64,000 bases of DNA from Amborella trichopoda. Taxonomy: Eukaryota > Streptophyta > Magnoliopsida > Amborellales > Amborellaceae. Below, piece after piece: positions 1 through 11,600 of the stretch (its first letter is position 1; each line of letters opens with the position of its first letter). A model generated the notes under the pieces. It worked only from the letters and a program-made list of their open reading frames with translations, had not been told where the DNA came from and made no database searches. The DNA lies in NCBI RefSeq assembly GCF_000471905.2, contig NW_006500178.1, forward strand, positions 2,234,670 through 2,298,669, in the 5' to 3' direction. A program made the position numbers and the translations under genes.

Positions 1-178
1 CCGAGGATCTAAAAAATTAAATTAAAGCTCACCTTCAAATAATATCAAAAAATGTGGTTTCAATATATAAAATTTTTGTGATAGCTTTAAAATATATTTT
101 CAACTCTAATTATAAAATTTTAGGCTTAAAAAATAATGTAGATCGCGCAGATCTATGAAAACTTGAAAATGGACGAAG
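1..178 (+). repeat. MITE-A-related repeat (subfamily B), cut by window edge
   Basis: This aligns by eye with 46190-46565. Both have the 'aaatgtggtttcaa' block, an 'aattataaaatttta' core and 'atctatgaaaacttgaaaa' near the end. Only the part inside the window is visible. It is a diverged relative of the MITE-A family at 1615-2009. Confidence 0.55.
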
Positions 179-954
179 GATGTGGATAGTGGCTTGGTTT
201 ATCGTGATGATGATCGAGCTTGCAAAGTCTTGGGCATTGGAAATGTTGTCGTCACTAGTTTCTCCCTCGCTAAGCCTGTTGACCACAATTTTTCTCTTTT
301 TAAGTTGTGGACCACTGGATATTCATCTCTATTTTTCAACTTTTCTCTCTTTCATTCTTATTATGCATTGTGCCATGTAAGATCCTTGTTGGTCTAATTT
401 TTTTGCCATTAATAACATGCTTTTTATTATGTCTTGCCTTGTCTTAGCAATTGACTTCACTAGTTTTGAAAGCTTGTAGTTTGGACAAATGCATTAAGAC
501 TCTTTTCAATGGTCACATAATAAGGGTGCTATAGTTTGAGTTAATTAGTTAATACTTTGTAGGTCTTTTCTCATATTGTTATGATGCAAACTTGGATTGG
601 TCTGTAAGAAATTTTAATGAAAAAAATTCAGATTCATAAAGTAACTTATTATTATTATTATTAATTTAATACTTTTAAATTTTTTTGATGCTTTACCATT
701 GTTGTATGATATTAATTATTTTATGTATAAATGCAGATGTGAACTGCACATAGATTTTAAGATATGTATATATAGATATACCTATTTATGTAGATACTTG
801 TATATTGTATGAACATATTGTAACTAGATGTCATTTTTTAGGATTTACGTTTCTGACACTCGTATTCGTGTCGTAAATAAACACACGTTTGTGTCTACGT
901 AATATTGGTCTCCACATTATAAATTTGCATCATGTTTAATTTAATGAAAAACTT
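179..954. other. AT-rich intergenic DNA, no gene seen
   Basis: Short open frames at 180-397 are unsupported by any recognisable motif. A TATA-like AT tract and a GTGTC/GACAC-rich patch (about 855-895) may be a scrap of the long-inverted-repeat family found at 24096-26398. Nothing else is recognisable. Confidence 0.5.
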
Positions 955-1310
955 GTGGGTGACCTTCTTCCATGGATCGGTGATTGGGTCAGTGGATCGG
1001 TCGGTTTAGGTTGATTGGGCGTCAAAAAATTTGGAAAAAAATAAAATTCATTATAAATTTGTTTCTTAAGTTTACCAAAAAAGGGATACTGCATTATGTA
1101 ATTTCATTATTAAATATTGAGAGATCATTTTCTGTTTGAGTTGTTGACTATTACATTGTTATAAAATAAAAAAATACATGGTCTAAAGTGGTGCATACAA
1201 TAATAAAGATACAACCTATTACCTGAACGAAAGACCCTGTTATTCTTTCTCTTTTCTACTGGTGATTCAACTAATTGATTTCTTGAGAAGAATTATTGAG
1301 CCAACTGATG
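955..1310 (+). repeat. Repeat C, partial copy
   Basis: A dispersed repeat shared with 8635-9345 (+) and 20165-20980 (-). Diagnostic blocks are 'gtggatcggtcggttt', a poly-A/T stretch, 'gagttgttgactatt' and 'gaacgaaagaccctgtt'. The fuller copies begin with a hAT-like terminus (CATTGTTTAAAAA), so this is probably a decayed non-autonomous hAT relative. Confidence 0.5.
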
Positions 1311-1614
1311 AATGAAATTAATACACTTTATTCATAAAATTCTAATTTTTTATTTATGTAGTTATTTTTATATTACAATGACATTCTAATTCTAATTTTA
1401 TGTAATTTAAATATCTACAAATTCATTTAAAATTTTGAACATTTTATCTGAATAGATATAATAAGCATATTACTGCAATCAAATTCATTTTAATACTCAA
1501 ATTCATTCTAATTTAATAAATATAATAAAAATTTTAATATAATCTATTTATTCTATTTTAGTAGATACAATAAATAAATTGATACTCTCTACTTTATACA
1601 TTCTATTTTAAATA

Positions 1615-2009
1615 GGAAAAAGTTTATATAAGATTGCAACCCTAAAATGTAGAATTAAATATGTACCTAAAAAATCCATCGGAATAAGTTGTTTTTATGT
1701 CGAAAAACTTTCTAAATGATCATCTCGACATCAAGTTACATGAATATGAAATAACAAAATGATTTTGAGTACCAGAAATAGTGTATCTTGCAATTCATTA
1801 TCTGGACCCTCAATTTTTAAGATTTACATATGTTTATAGATCTACTTGATTTTAACCATTTTTAAAGTTTAAAATTTTATAATTATATATAAAAATAGAT
1901 TGGGAGATAATCTTAAGGATTTTTTACACCAAAATTATATCTTATGACAAAGTTTGGAGGTGCGCCTTAATTGGATTTTTTAAGGTTGCAACCTTATAGA
2001 AGCCACACC
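1615..2009 (-). mobile_element. MITE-A copy, Mutator-type, perfect 9-bp TSD
   Basis: The 395-bp element is flanked on both sides by TTTTAAATA (1606-1614 and 2010-2018). The ends read GGAAAAAGTTTATATAAG and, from the other side, GGTGTGGCTTCTATAAGG, followed inward by GGTTGCAACC-like blocks. The interior is AT-rich with no ORF. A 9-bp duplication plus inverted ends is typical of the Mutator superfamily. The autonomous partner is not in the window. Confidence 0.85.
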
Positions 2010-2018
2010 TTTTAAATA

Positions 2019-4290
2019 ACATAACTAGGGGTCGTGGTGGTAGCACCCCTCACCCTGGCCACCATATTATGGTTTCTAATCCATGGACACCACCCCACTA
2101 ACATTTTCAAAATACTAACTCCTAAACTATTTGAAAAAATGGGTAAGGGTATGTCTTCCCCACGAAATTACCTCGAAAACAAAAATATATAACAATTACG
2201 AAAAAGAAGTTCGGAATTTAAATTCTACGCATTCTAATTTAATAAATACAATAAATAATTTGATACACTTTACTATACATTCTATTTCAAATAACATAAA
2301 ATTACATGATAATATTTGTCTAAAAAATTGTATACCTTTTATTTTAAATTTGTCATAAATAACAAAAAGCTATTATTAGGTTTTAATAAACACCATTTAT
2401 TAATAATCATAAAACTATGCTGATTTTTGTTTCTTATAGAAATTATAACAAATATTTTCCCTTTTTAGAATGTTTATTTCTTCGTAATTGCGAAGTAGAA
2501 ATAATTTAGTTTATTCTTACAAAAAAATCAGTCTGGCTCATAATAAAATTATACATAGCTATTATTTTATAAAAACAAGTATAATTTCTGTATGATTTTA
2601 CAAGCACTAAACTTGTTGGTATTTCTCAAAAAATAAAATAAAATCATAGAAATAAAAATAAAAAAATATATTTCTACATAGAAATAATGAGTAAACACAA
2701 TTTTCTTCAAAATTTAAATCTTTCCAAATGACTATTTTTTTTCCAAAGGAAATTTTTATGAAAAATAGAAATTTCCAAGAATAACAAACCCAATATTGAT
2801 ATAGAATAAGTCAATGTGAGGCCCTGTATTTTAAAATCCTAAAAATGATTCACAACACTATTAAAATATAGAAATGTTTCTTAAAAAAGGGAGATATATT
2901 CTACGAAAAAAAAAAATTACCAATGAAAAATGAATCCAATTATATCAAAAGGAACAAGATATAAATGAGCAGCATACTTTTGCATCAATCAAAACCCCCA
3001 ATGTAATTGTAGAAAACATTTGTTCTCAAAAAACCAAGAATTTCATGAACCCTGAACGAGCAAAAAAATCCCCATTTTTTTGACACTAGATGTACGCACT
3101 AAAGCGTCATGCATTAAATTGAATAATTGATATTGAATAACGATGTTGGGGATCACTTTGAACCACAACTATGAATAGATTTGGTCGAAAAACAAAGAAG
3201 AACGGATCGATATGGTGGATTTTGCTGAAAAATTCCAACTGAAATGTGAAATAAGTGAAAAATAAATCAAAATAAAAAAATACAAAATGAAAAATATTTA
3301 TATTTTTTAAAGATGATTTCTAAAGATTTGTAGACCCTAAACCCCATACATTTGAAGTATAACATAATCAAAACTATGACCCTTCAAATCAAGAAACATA
3401 AACTGCAAAGGACCTGAAATTTTCGGGCCTAATATTTAACGGAACTAGTTTTTTTGATCCAATTCAAATTGATGAGAAATAGGACGGATTGAATACCCTT
3501 TAAACAAAACAAATATCTAAGAAATTAAGCCAAACATAATAATTTTGGTGGATTTTGGGGAAGCACTAAAATATTTTATGTTTTTGCCTAAAAATCCGAA
3601 CTCTTTTGTGGGATTGATTCAATATATGGTTGGGATAGGATTTATAAGTTGTTTTAGATCACTTATTAGTCGAAATCTATTAGATTCTACAACCTTTGCG
3701 TTGTAAAATCTGTAAAATTCTAAAAAAGAGGCCAAAAGAAAAGCTTTAAAAAAGCAAAAGAAAATAGAAAAATTCAGGGGAAGTCGTTCTGTTAGATGGA
3801 TCGCCAGTTCTGTCAACAGAATCAGTGATCCATTATAGGAATTGGCCAATTCATGATACCGGATACCACATGGGAAAATGATTAGTTTCTGCTGATTCTT
3901 GTTCCTGATCGGGTGAAACCTGAAATCCCTTTTCATTCAACACAAAAACCTATTACGCCCAAAAAAAGGAATAAATTGTAGTGTCCGATAGGGAGAGCTC
4001 AACCTAAGACGACAGTGGAAAGGAAATAAATTGAAGTATTAATAGTAAATGGTAATTTTAGAGGAGAACTAAACCCGAGAGAACCTCGAAAGGGAATAAA
4101 TTAAGTTGTCAAAATGGAAGATCAAATAAAGTCAAATGTGACTTCATATTTATTGAAGATCCTAAGTCACATTTGGCTTTATATATTGAGGCATGAGTTC
4201 TGATTTTCAAGATATAAAGTTATAAAATGGTTGTCATATATTGAAGATTGTGGCAATATGAAAAAACAAATAAAAAAATAAAAGATGGGT
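2019..4290. other. AT-rich intergenic DNA, nothing recognised
   Basis: About 2.3 kb of AT-rich sequence. A block at 2220-2300 repeats sequence lying just before the MITE-A copy (1500-1612: attctaatttaataaata, then a tract ending in cattctattt). That looks like an old local duplication. No gene, RNA or element boundary could be supported. Confidence 0.5.
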
Positions 4291-4292
4291 AC

Positions 4293-4440
4293 ATATGTAA
4301 TCATCATCATCAATGCTTTTTCTCAATTAATTGGGGTTGGCTATACGAATCCTGATAAACCATTATGCTCTGTTAAGGGTCATACTCAGTGATGCAATAA
4401 GTCCCTATATTTTTTCTCACTAACAAGTGTTATAATAGGT
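4293..4440 (-). mobile_element. Au-like SINE fragment
   Basis: Read on the minus strand, the sequence ends in 'ccccaattaattgag..aaagcattgatgatgatga'. This is the conserved 3' region of the plant Au SINE type, with a TGA-type simple tail in place of the more usual TTG tail. It matches the better-bounded copies at 20482-20736 and 57730-57910. The 5' end is not clear and no convincing target duplication was found. Confidence 0.65.
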
Positions 4441-4508
4441 ACACAGAACACAAATGCTAACTTTGTTTTGTATTTGCAAAAATCTTTGTTTTAAAAGAAT
4501 TTCTTTAA

Positions 4509-4911
4509 AGGTGTGGTTTCCATGAGGTTGCAACCTTAAACAATCCAACTAATGTGCACTTTTAAATTTTATTATAATATATAATTTTGATGTAAAATGT
4601 TCTTAGAATTATCTCAAAATCTATTTTTATATCTAATTATAAAATTTTAAATTTAAAAAATGATTAAAATCAAGTAGATCTATAAACATATGAAAATCTT
4701 GAAAATGGACAGTGTAGATAAACATATGAAAATCTTGTAAGATGCACTATTTCCGAGACTTAAAATCTTTTTATTTTTTATAGCCATACATCTCAAGTCA
4801 AGATGATCAATCACAACGTTTTTCAACATTAAAATAACTGTTTCCGATGGATTTTTGAGGTGCATAGGTAGTTCTACATTTTAAAGTTGCAACTTTGCAT
4901 AATCTTTTTCC
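4509..4911 (+). mobile_element. MITE-A copy, 9-bp TSD
   Basis: The 403-bp element starts AGGTGTGGTTTCCATGAGG and ends AATCTTTTTCC. It is flanked by TTTCTTTAA at 4500-4508 and 4912-4920. It carries the internal GGTTGCAACC block at the left and the degenerate AGTTGCAACT block at the right. Orientation is opposite to the copy at 1615-2009. No coding capacity. Confidence 0.85.
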
Positions 4912-5149
4912 TTTCTTTAATAACACTAACTTTGGTGCGTATTAGCATAAATTTCTATTTTAAAAATTGCCAAGGTGCCGACTGGTTAGGTTCTCCTACT
5001 CTTGTTTTTCCTCTCACTGCCTAGTTCAAAACATGAGGAATTTCAAAAACCAACTCAAACAATTTCACATAAGCTAATCAGTAGTTCAATAGGGCGATTG
5101 GTTTGACCCACCAGTCCAACAATTTTGAACTAGCTCAATTCTGGTGGGA

Positions 5150-5630
5150 AACTCAGTTCAACGGACCGGTCTAGTTTTTTAATGACAATGTTATATACTT
5201 TTCGAAAACCAAAAAAGAGTAAATTGGAATATTTGGCTACGAGTGGTATGCTTCAAGGGCCGGGCTGCCGAGCCCGTCCTAGTTAGCCCGTCCCTAAAAA
5301 AAAGTAAGTTCCGGGCCACAAACTATGGCTCTATGGGCTCGGCTAGATCTAGCGCCGTCCCGACCCTCGTAGTTCTTGTTTTGCTTTTATTTCTCTTTAT
5401 TAATTTTTGGCCACTCAGGAGACGCCCCGGCCCGGCGCGTTTCCAACTTAAAATTTCGCCGAAATCAAAGGCAGATTCATGAGCATCAAAGTTTCGCCGA
5501 AATTCTACGAAACCTACCTGATCAAAGATGTCTTTCGATAGTCCTAATGCATGGATACTCTGTAGCAGCAAGAGGGTACGGAGAGAGCGGGGGATAACAG
5601 AGAGAGAGAGAAAGAGAAGTAATAATTGTA
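5150..5630 (+). promoter_or_regulatory. Upstream region and 5' leader of the TIM22-like gene
   Basis: This stretch is much more GC-rich than its surroundings (GGGCCGGG, CGCCCCGGCCCGGCGCG) and ends in a GA-rich leader (about 5598-5618) just before the ATG at 5631. Such GA/CT leaders are common in plant housekeeping genes. No certain TATA box or transcription start could be chosen. Overlapping short ORFs here on both strands are composition artefacts. Confidence 0.45.
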
Positions 5631-8600
5631 ATGGCAGTGGTCTCGTCTCCAAACCCTGAGACTGGTACCGAAAGCGAGAGAGATGTAAACCCTAACCCTA
5701 ATTTCTCAGTAGAGGGCGGCAATGGAGTTGGCCCCTTTGTTTGCCTCGTCAGATTTGCTGGGGACTCGGCTGGAGGCGCGCTGATGGGTTCCATCTTCGG
5801 CTATGGTCCGTTGTTTCATATCTCCCTCTCTCTTCTTCCATTTTTCCTGAATATTTTCTCCATCATTTTCTTCTAGTTCTCGTTGTTTATATGTCAAAGC
5901 ATTCTCCATTGCATAGCTTCCGTTTGCTTTCTTCTGAAGTATCTAATGAATTTTTCTAGGTTTTTGTGGATTTATCTTGGTTTGGTTGAGATGCTTGTCT
6001 TAGTCTGGGAGAAAACTAGGCCTATCCCTTGTTTTGATTGACTAGTTCTACGTCAAGATGCTAGGCCCTCTCACTCTAGTCGTCCTCTCTGTAAACGGTT
6101 TATTAGTTTTGTTGATTGGACAATGTTGGTACACTTTTTATTTTGTTACCAGGTTGCCGCATAAGTGACCCACATCCCTATGTGTGATCTGAGTTCAGTT
6201 TTTGCACTGTTATAAAAGCATTTTTAGCAAACTATCAGAAACAAAACTAAGAAAAATACAGGCATTTGTAGTCATATTGTGCATAGAATGGTAGAAATTT
6301 AAACATACCAGTTCCACTCTGAATTAAAATTTAAAAAGATTTGCATAGTTACTCCACATGACCAATTGATAGGCAGTTAAGTATGAGAATGATGTCATTT
6401 TTTGTTGAAGTCATCACCATTGTTCAATTATCTGTAAACTTTGTCCTGGTTGAGCAATAATTTCGTACATGATGATCAATTGATAGCTTGGTCATTAATT
6501 ATTAGAGTTATTATTTTTTGGATATTTCAATGGTAGGAGTCGAACTTGAGTTGTAGAATTTCTAAAGTCAACCACTAAACACTAGCCCGATTCCTACTTA
6601 TTATTAGAATTAGAATGCAGAGTTTGCACCTTCTTGAGCAACTCTAGGATTAAAATGCCTTGTTGTTGACGAGGTCTGGAGATCATAGATCCCATTGCCC
6701 AAATACATAGTTTCCAGGATTGGGATCGGGACTGGTTTTGGTATTGGGTTGGGAGCATGGTCAAAGTAGCAGTTTAAGCCATGAAGGCTTTTCTTTTGTC
6801 TTTTTCCTACTTTTTAGTGAATGCTAAGCAATGAAGACTTTTAAAGCTGAAAAAAGTGTATCTTGCTAGGTGGTGGCCATTGTAGGAAATCCTGGATTCT
6901 TGCAGATGTGTGTGAGTCAAATTTGAGTTTGCATAGTTTCCATGTGTACACAATTGGTGCTCATCAACAGTTTGTATGCCTATTTGTATGGGTATAAAGA
7001 TAATGATGACTGTAAAGATTAATGGTCCAGACCAGCTATGCTTGCTTGCTTTCGATCCTACCTCCAATGGTGAGTAGCCTTCTAGGCTCCATCAAGTACC
7101 ATTCTTGGTGAGCTCACCCCAATACAATCAATTGGATGCCGGTGATGCAAGCTGATCATTTTGATCAATTGGGTCAGTAACTCAACCTATCAGCTGACGC
7201 TAGTAGCTAGGCTACTTTGGTTTACATAAGAGTTATGATAACCAATACTGTAGTCTAGGATATCTCTAATAATGTACATTAGATTTGAGCTTCAGTTATT
7301 AGGCCTCCCTAACAAGTAACCTGCATAGTATTTCTTGCACCCGTTTGCAAGTTGACTAATGGAATGCAGCATTAGCTTTGGCACGGGTTTGTGGCTTAAG
7401 CAGTTACGTTAGGATTCGAGCTATTGATTTCAAGATTTCAATCAGAATTGGAAATAGCAGCAAAGTTCCCTGCTTCCGGATTAGAGCAGGCTTGCTTCGC
7501 ATAGGCTACACTGGGCGAAGCTGCTTTTAGGCTAGAGGTAAAAAGAAAAAAAATCCTTGTGGTCTAAATTGTGTCCCTTGTGCGCTGAGCTCTAAGTGTT
7601 AAAGGTCCTTATGAGTTAGTTTGTAGAGGTCTAAGTTCCGGCAAGTTAATGCTGCATAAAGTAGATTCTATAGGTGTGAGTTAGAGCATTGTCATGGTTA
7701 AAGACCCATGAGTCCTATGCGGCCTGGACTGTGATGGGTCTAGGTTCTGTTTATTGGTTGCAATGTAACATATTTTAGGATCATGCAATTCACCTTGTGC
7801 ATGTTTAGGATTTCTGCTTGAACAACTCTTCCCTTTCTGCTATAATTTAGTGAACACCTTCTTGGGGTGTTCTGGGCCTCATCTTAGAGGTGGTGATGGT
7901 TGTTGTTGTTGTTGTGGTTGTTATTGTTAATATTATTATTACTACTTCTACTACTGCTGTTTTTATTTATTATTATTAATCCTATGTTAAAGTTGTCTAA
8001 TTTATTATTTATAATGCCTATGTATGTTAAAGTTGCCTAAACCAATTTAAAAGAAAAAAGAAAAAAGAAAAAAGAAAATGTGGCCTTTGTGCATGTCTGC
8101 AAGCACTAATGACTTTACAAACACTAGGCAAGTCCAACAGATTTGGCGAAGTTAACTAATATAAGGAAATAGAAATTTTTGAAATTTGAAAGTTACCTAA
8201 AGTATAATGGTGCTTTTGAAATAGGGCAAACAAAGGGCCAAACTCCAAGTTTGTAGTAGCTGACTGAAACCCCATTTACCATGCCTCAAGTAAAATAGCA
8301 AGAGTAGCAGACGTATAGATCCACCAGAACATGCACTAAAAATCTGCAGTTTAAACCTATATTTTAGAACTTGTTAAGTCCAACTTGAACTGTGGCAACT
8401 TGCAAGTTCTATGGGGCCCTAAACTAGAAGGGGTCCCTACTGTATCATGAACTGCCAGGGTCCGTGTTCAGACCCTGGAAATTTCTTGTTGGACATGGGC
8501 ATGCCCCCAAGCTAGGCTAAGTCTGACGAGACTCATTGAGTCTAACAAATAGAACAGAAATTTACAGGGGATAAAAAATCCAACCCCCTTTCCATTTTCT

Positions 8601-11600
8601 TCCAAACAAAACCTTCATGGGCCTTGAAAATTTGCATTGTTTAAAAACTAGCATTCGGCCAAATGGATCAGTCATCTGTGAAAGCTGTCTAGATCAGTGG
8701 ATCGACGACCCAAATTTGTGGATCGGCTAGGTCAGGCTGATCTGGCCTTAAAAAAATTTCAATTTTATTTTAAAATTTGTAACAAATGTTTTTTTTTTGA
8801 GAAATGTTGACTTTTGTATTGTGGGAATTCCAGGGACGTTCTTTCTCTCACTTGCCCTGACTTTTGTATGAAAATTTATAATGCAATGGTTCCTGGAATT
8901 CCCGCAAAGAACGTCCCTGACTCCTTGTAATAAATGTTTTTCTTTTGGGTTTCCAAAAAATGGCGGTATTGCATTATAGATTTTCATTTTTTTAAAAAAA
9001 TACATGAATATTGAGAGGCCGTTTCCTGTTTGAGTGTTTGTTGACCATTGTATTCATTTTATAGTAAAAATGGAGCATACAATTATGATGAATATGAATA
9101 CAGGTCCTAAATGGAGAATACAGGTCCTAAATGGAGCATACAATTACGAAGTTACAACCTAATGCCTAAACGAAAGACAACGTTGTTCTTCCTTTTCACC
9201 ATGCTGATTCCACTAGTTGAATTGTTGAGACAAATCATTGAGCTGATTGATTTGTGAGTTTAAAGGTTCAGACTCGTTAGTGTTTTGGCGGACTCTACGC
9301 GTCTTAGTAGTTCATGAATGAAGCGGGCATGGTAAACCGCTATCCATACACTAAATCCCCAAGGCTGGTCCACCCCTCGTGCATGCCTCCATGATCCTGC
9401 TACTGGGGCTTAGGTTGGGTATATCTTAGCTGGGACTGGGAGGCCTCATAATCATCTTTTCTACCATCTCTCCCCCATATCCTTCCCCCTCTCCCTCAAT
9501 AAGTACATGACCGTTATATCTCCTACGAATTGCTCAAATAGTGACAGTCACCTCCTTCCTATTTGCCGCACTTTCTTCGTTATCTTCATGTACAATTCCC
9601 TCAAAGCGTTCTCTCTTATATGGCACTGGCTCATCTTCCACTACCCACTTCTTGGCTATATCTACGATAGATATTGCATCTTGGTCGATTGGATTGTAGT
9701 CTTCAAATTTCCTTATTATTTGTCGCTATCAAAGATTCAAATTGTAACGAGCACTTACGAGCTTTGAAAGCCCCTCTGAAGTCACCAATTTCTTTATAAG
9801 TGTACAGCCCATAGTTATTGGAAATGCCTAGGAACCCAAATCACATTAAGAATCGGAATCGCAAAATCACGGCCCGCTAATGGATTCGTGTTTTCAAAAT
9901 CGACGCTTGTACAATGGGAATTGCAGGAAGCGAGATTCCTATTTTTTGAGAATCGAGAATTGACCAATATGGAATCGAGATTCCACCACATATAGAATCG
10001 AGATTCCACCACATATAGAATCAAGATTTTGATCTCCTTGGAATTAAGATTCCTACCTCCTTGGAATCGACCTCCAAGGAATCGAGACTCTGAAATCTTA
10101 GGAATCGAGGTTTTGAAATCTTAGGAATCGAGTTTCTAGCGTATGTGGAGCCGAAATCGCACTAGTTTAGAATCGAGATTCCGACATATTTAGAATCCAG
10201 TTTTTGATTCATACCAGTTTGGGATCTGTAATCATATTAGTTTAGAATTGTGTATCCCAATTGGCAATAGAGATTCGTAACTCTATGGAGTCAAGTACGA
10301 AGCCCCATAGGAACAAGTTTCCTATATCAATGACATCGCGCGCTTTATCGACTTAGAAGCTATTTAAGCAATTGATATCAAATGTCTCTTATTAGACTGA
10401 AAAGTTCCTCAGATTTGAAGTCAATGTATTGATTATTGAACTTAGGTCAAGTAGTCCACTAGGGAAGTTATCAACAAAAGATACAAATGTTATCCCATGT
10501 ATTTCTAAATTGTATGTGTTGTACTTATCAATTATACTTTAAAGAAAAGGCAGTGCATCCTAGCACTATTAGAAATGTGATTCGAGCCAATCCTAGCACT
10601 ATTAGAAGCATTCGAATCGAATGAACATCTCTACTCCAATTACCTTTAAAAAGTGGTAACCATTCACGAAATTGGACGTTATGTACTTTGAATTTATTTT
10701 ATTTTATTTTATTTATTTATTTTGCTTGCATTCACATTATGCTAGTGTGGTAGGGGAGAATTCAATCTAAACATAACGCACACATGGATACATTATTGCA
10801 TGAATTAAAAAATAACACATGGGTAGAGAGATTTTGACATCAAACAAGTATCTTATGGACATCGAAGCAAAATTCCATGTTGATTGAATCATAATTCCTT
10901 GCTCCTACAAACCAAGGTATTTTATCTTGTAGATTCTAGATTCAACACCACAATGAATCTAGATTTATTACATGCGGAATTAGGAATAAACAGACGTGGA
11001 ATCTAGACTCAATAAATGTTGGAATCGAGATTTGAAAAATTTGGGACCGAGATTCCACAAATAATGGGATCGAGATAACTAAAAAGGTATGAAACAGGAT
11101 TCCTAACTTACAGAATTGAGATTCCGAAGTTCCAAGATATGGTTTTTGTGAAGATTCCTTGTTGGAATTATCGAATCGGGATTCCAAACTGGAATCGCGA
11201 CCTCGGTAGAGATACTGATAACTATGGTACAACCACTGGAATGTAATCTAGTTTCGCTCACACCCTTTAATTGAATATTTCTCAGAAAGCACCTCAATTA
11301 CTATCTTCCTTAAGTGAGGCGTGTTACAAACATGTATCTCCCACCACTCTGTTGAAATTATAGTTATCAAAATCTTCTAAGGGGGGGTTTGATCCTGCTC
11401 TAGAAGCGCGATCTCGCACTTTGAGACACGCGATCTCGATTATGAGCGACTCTTTGATATTTGGGAACTCGATCCTGGAAATCGAGGAACTCGCTCCCAG
11501 TTATTGGGATCCAGATCCCTTTGTCAAAAATCATGGTTTCATGAGTAAGCAGAACCATGACTCTACTAATCTTGGAATTGAGTATCCTCTACTTTGGGAG

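Noticed and set aside
3619-3936. 105-codon minus-strand frame that reads unlike its AT-rich neighbours
   Set aside because: I considered organelle-derived DNA, but no organelle gene could be recognised and the frame has no gene-like flanks.
5243-5652. Overlapping ORFs upstream of the TIM22-like start
   Set aside because: They exist on both strands of a GC-rich leader and are explained by composition; the TIM22 frame starts at 5631.
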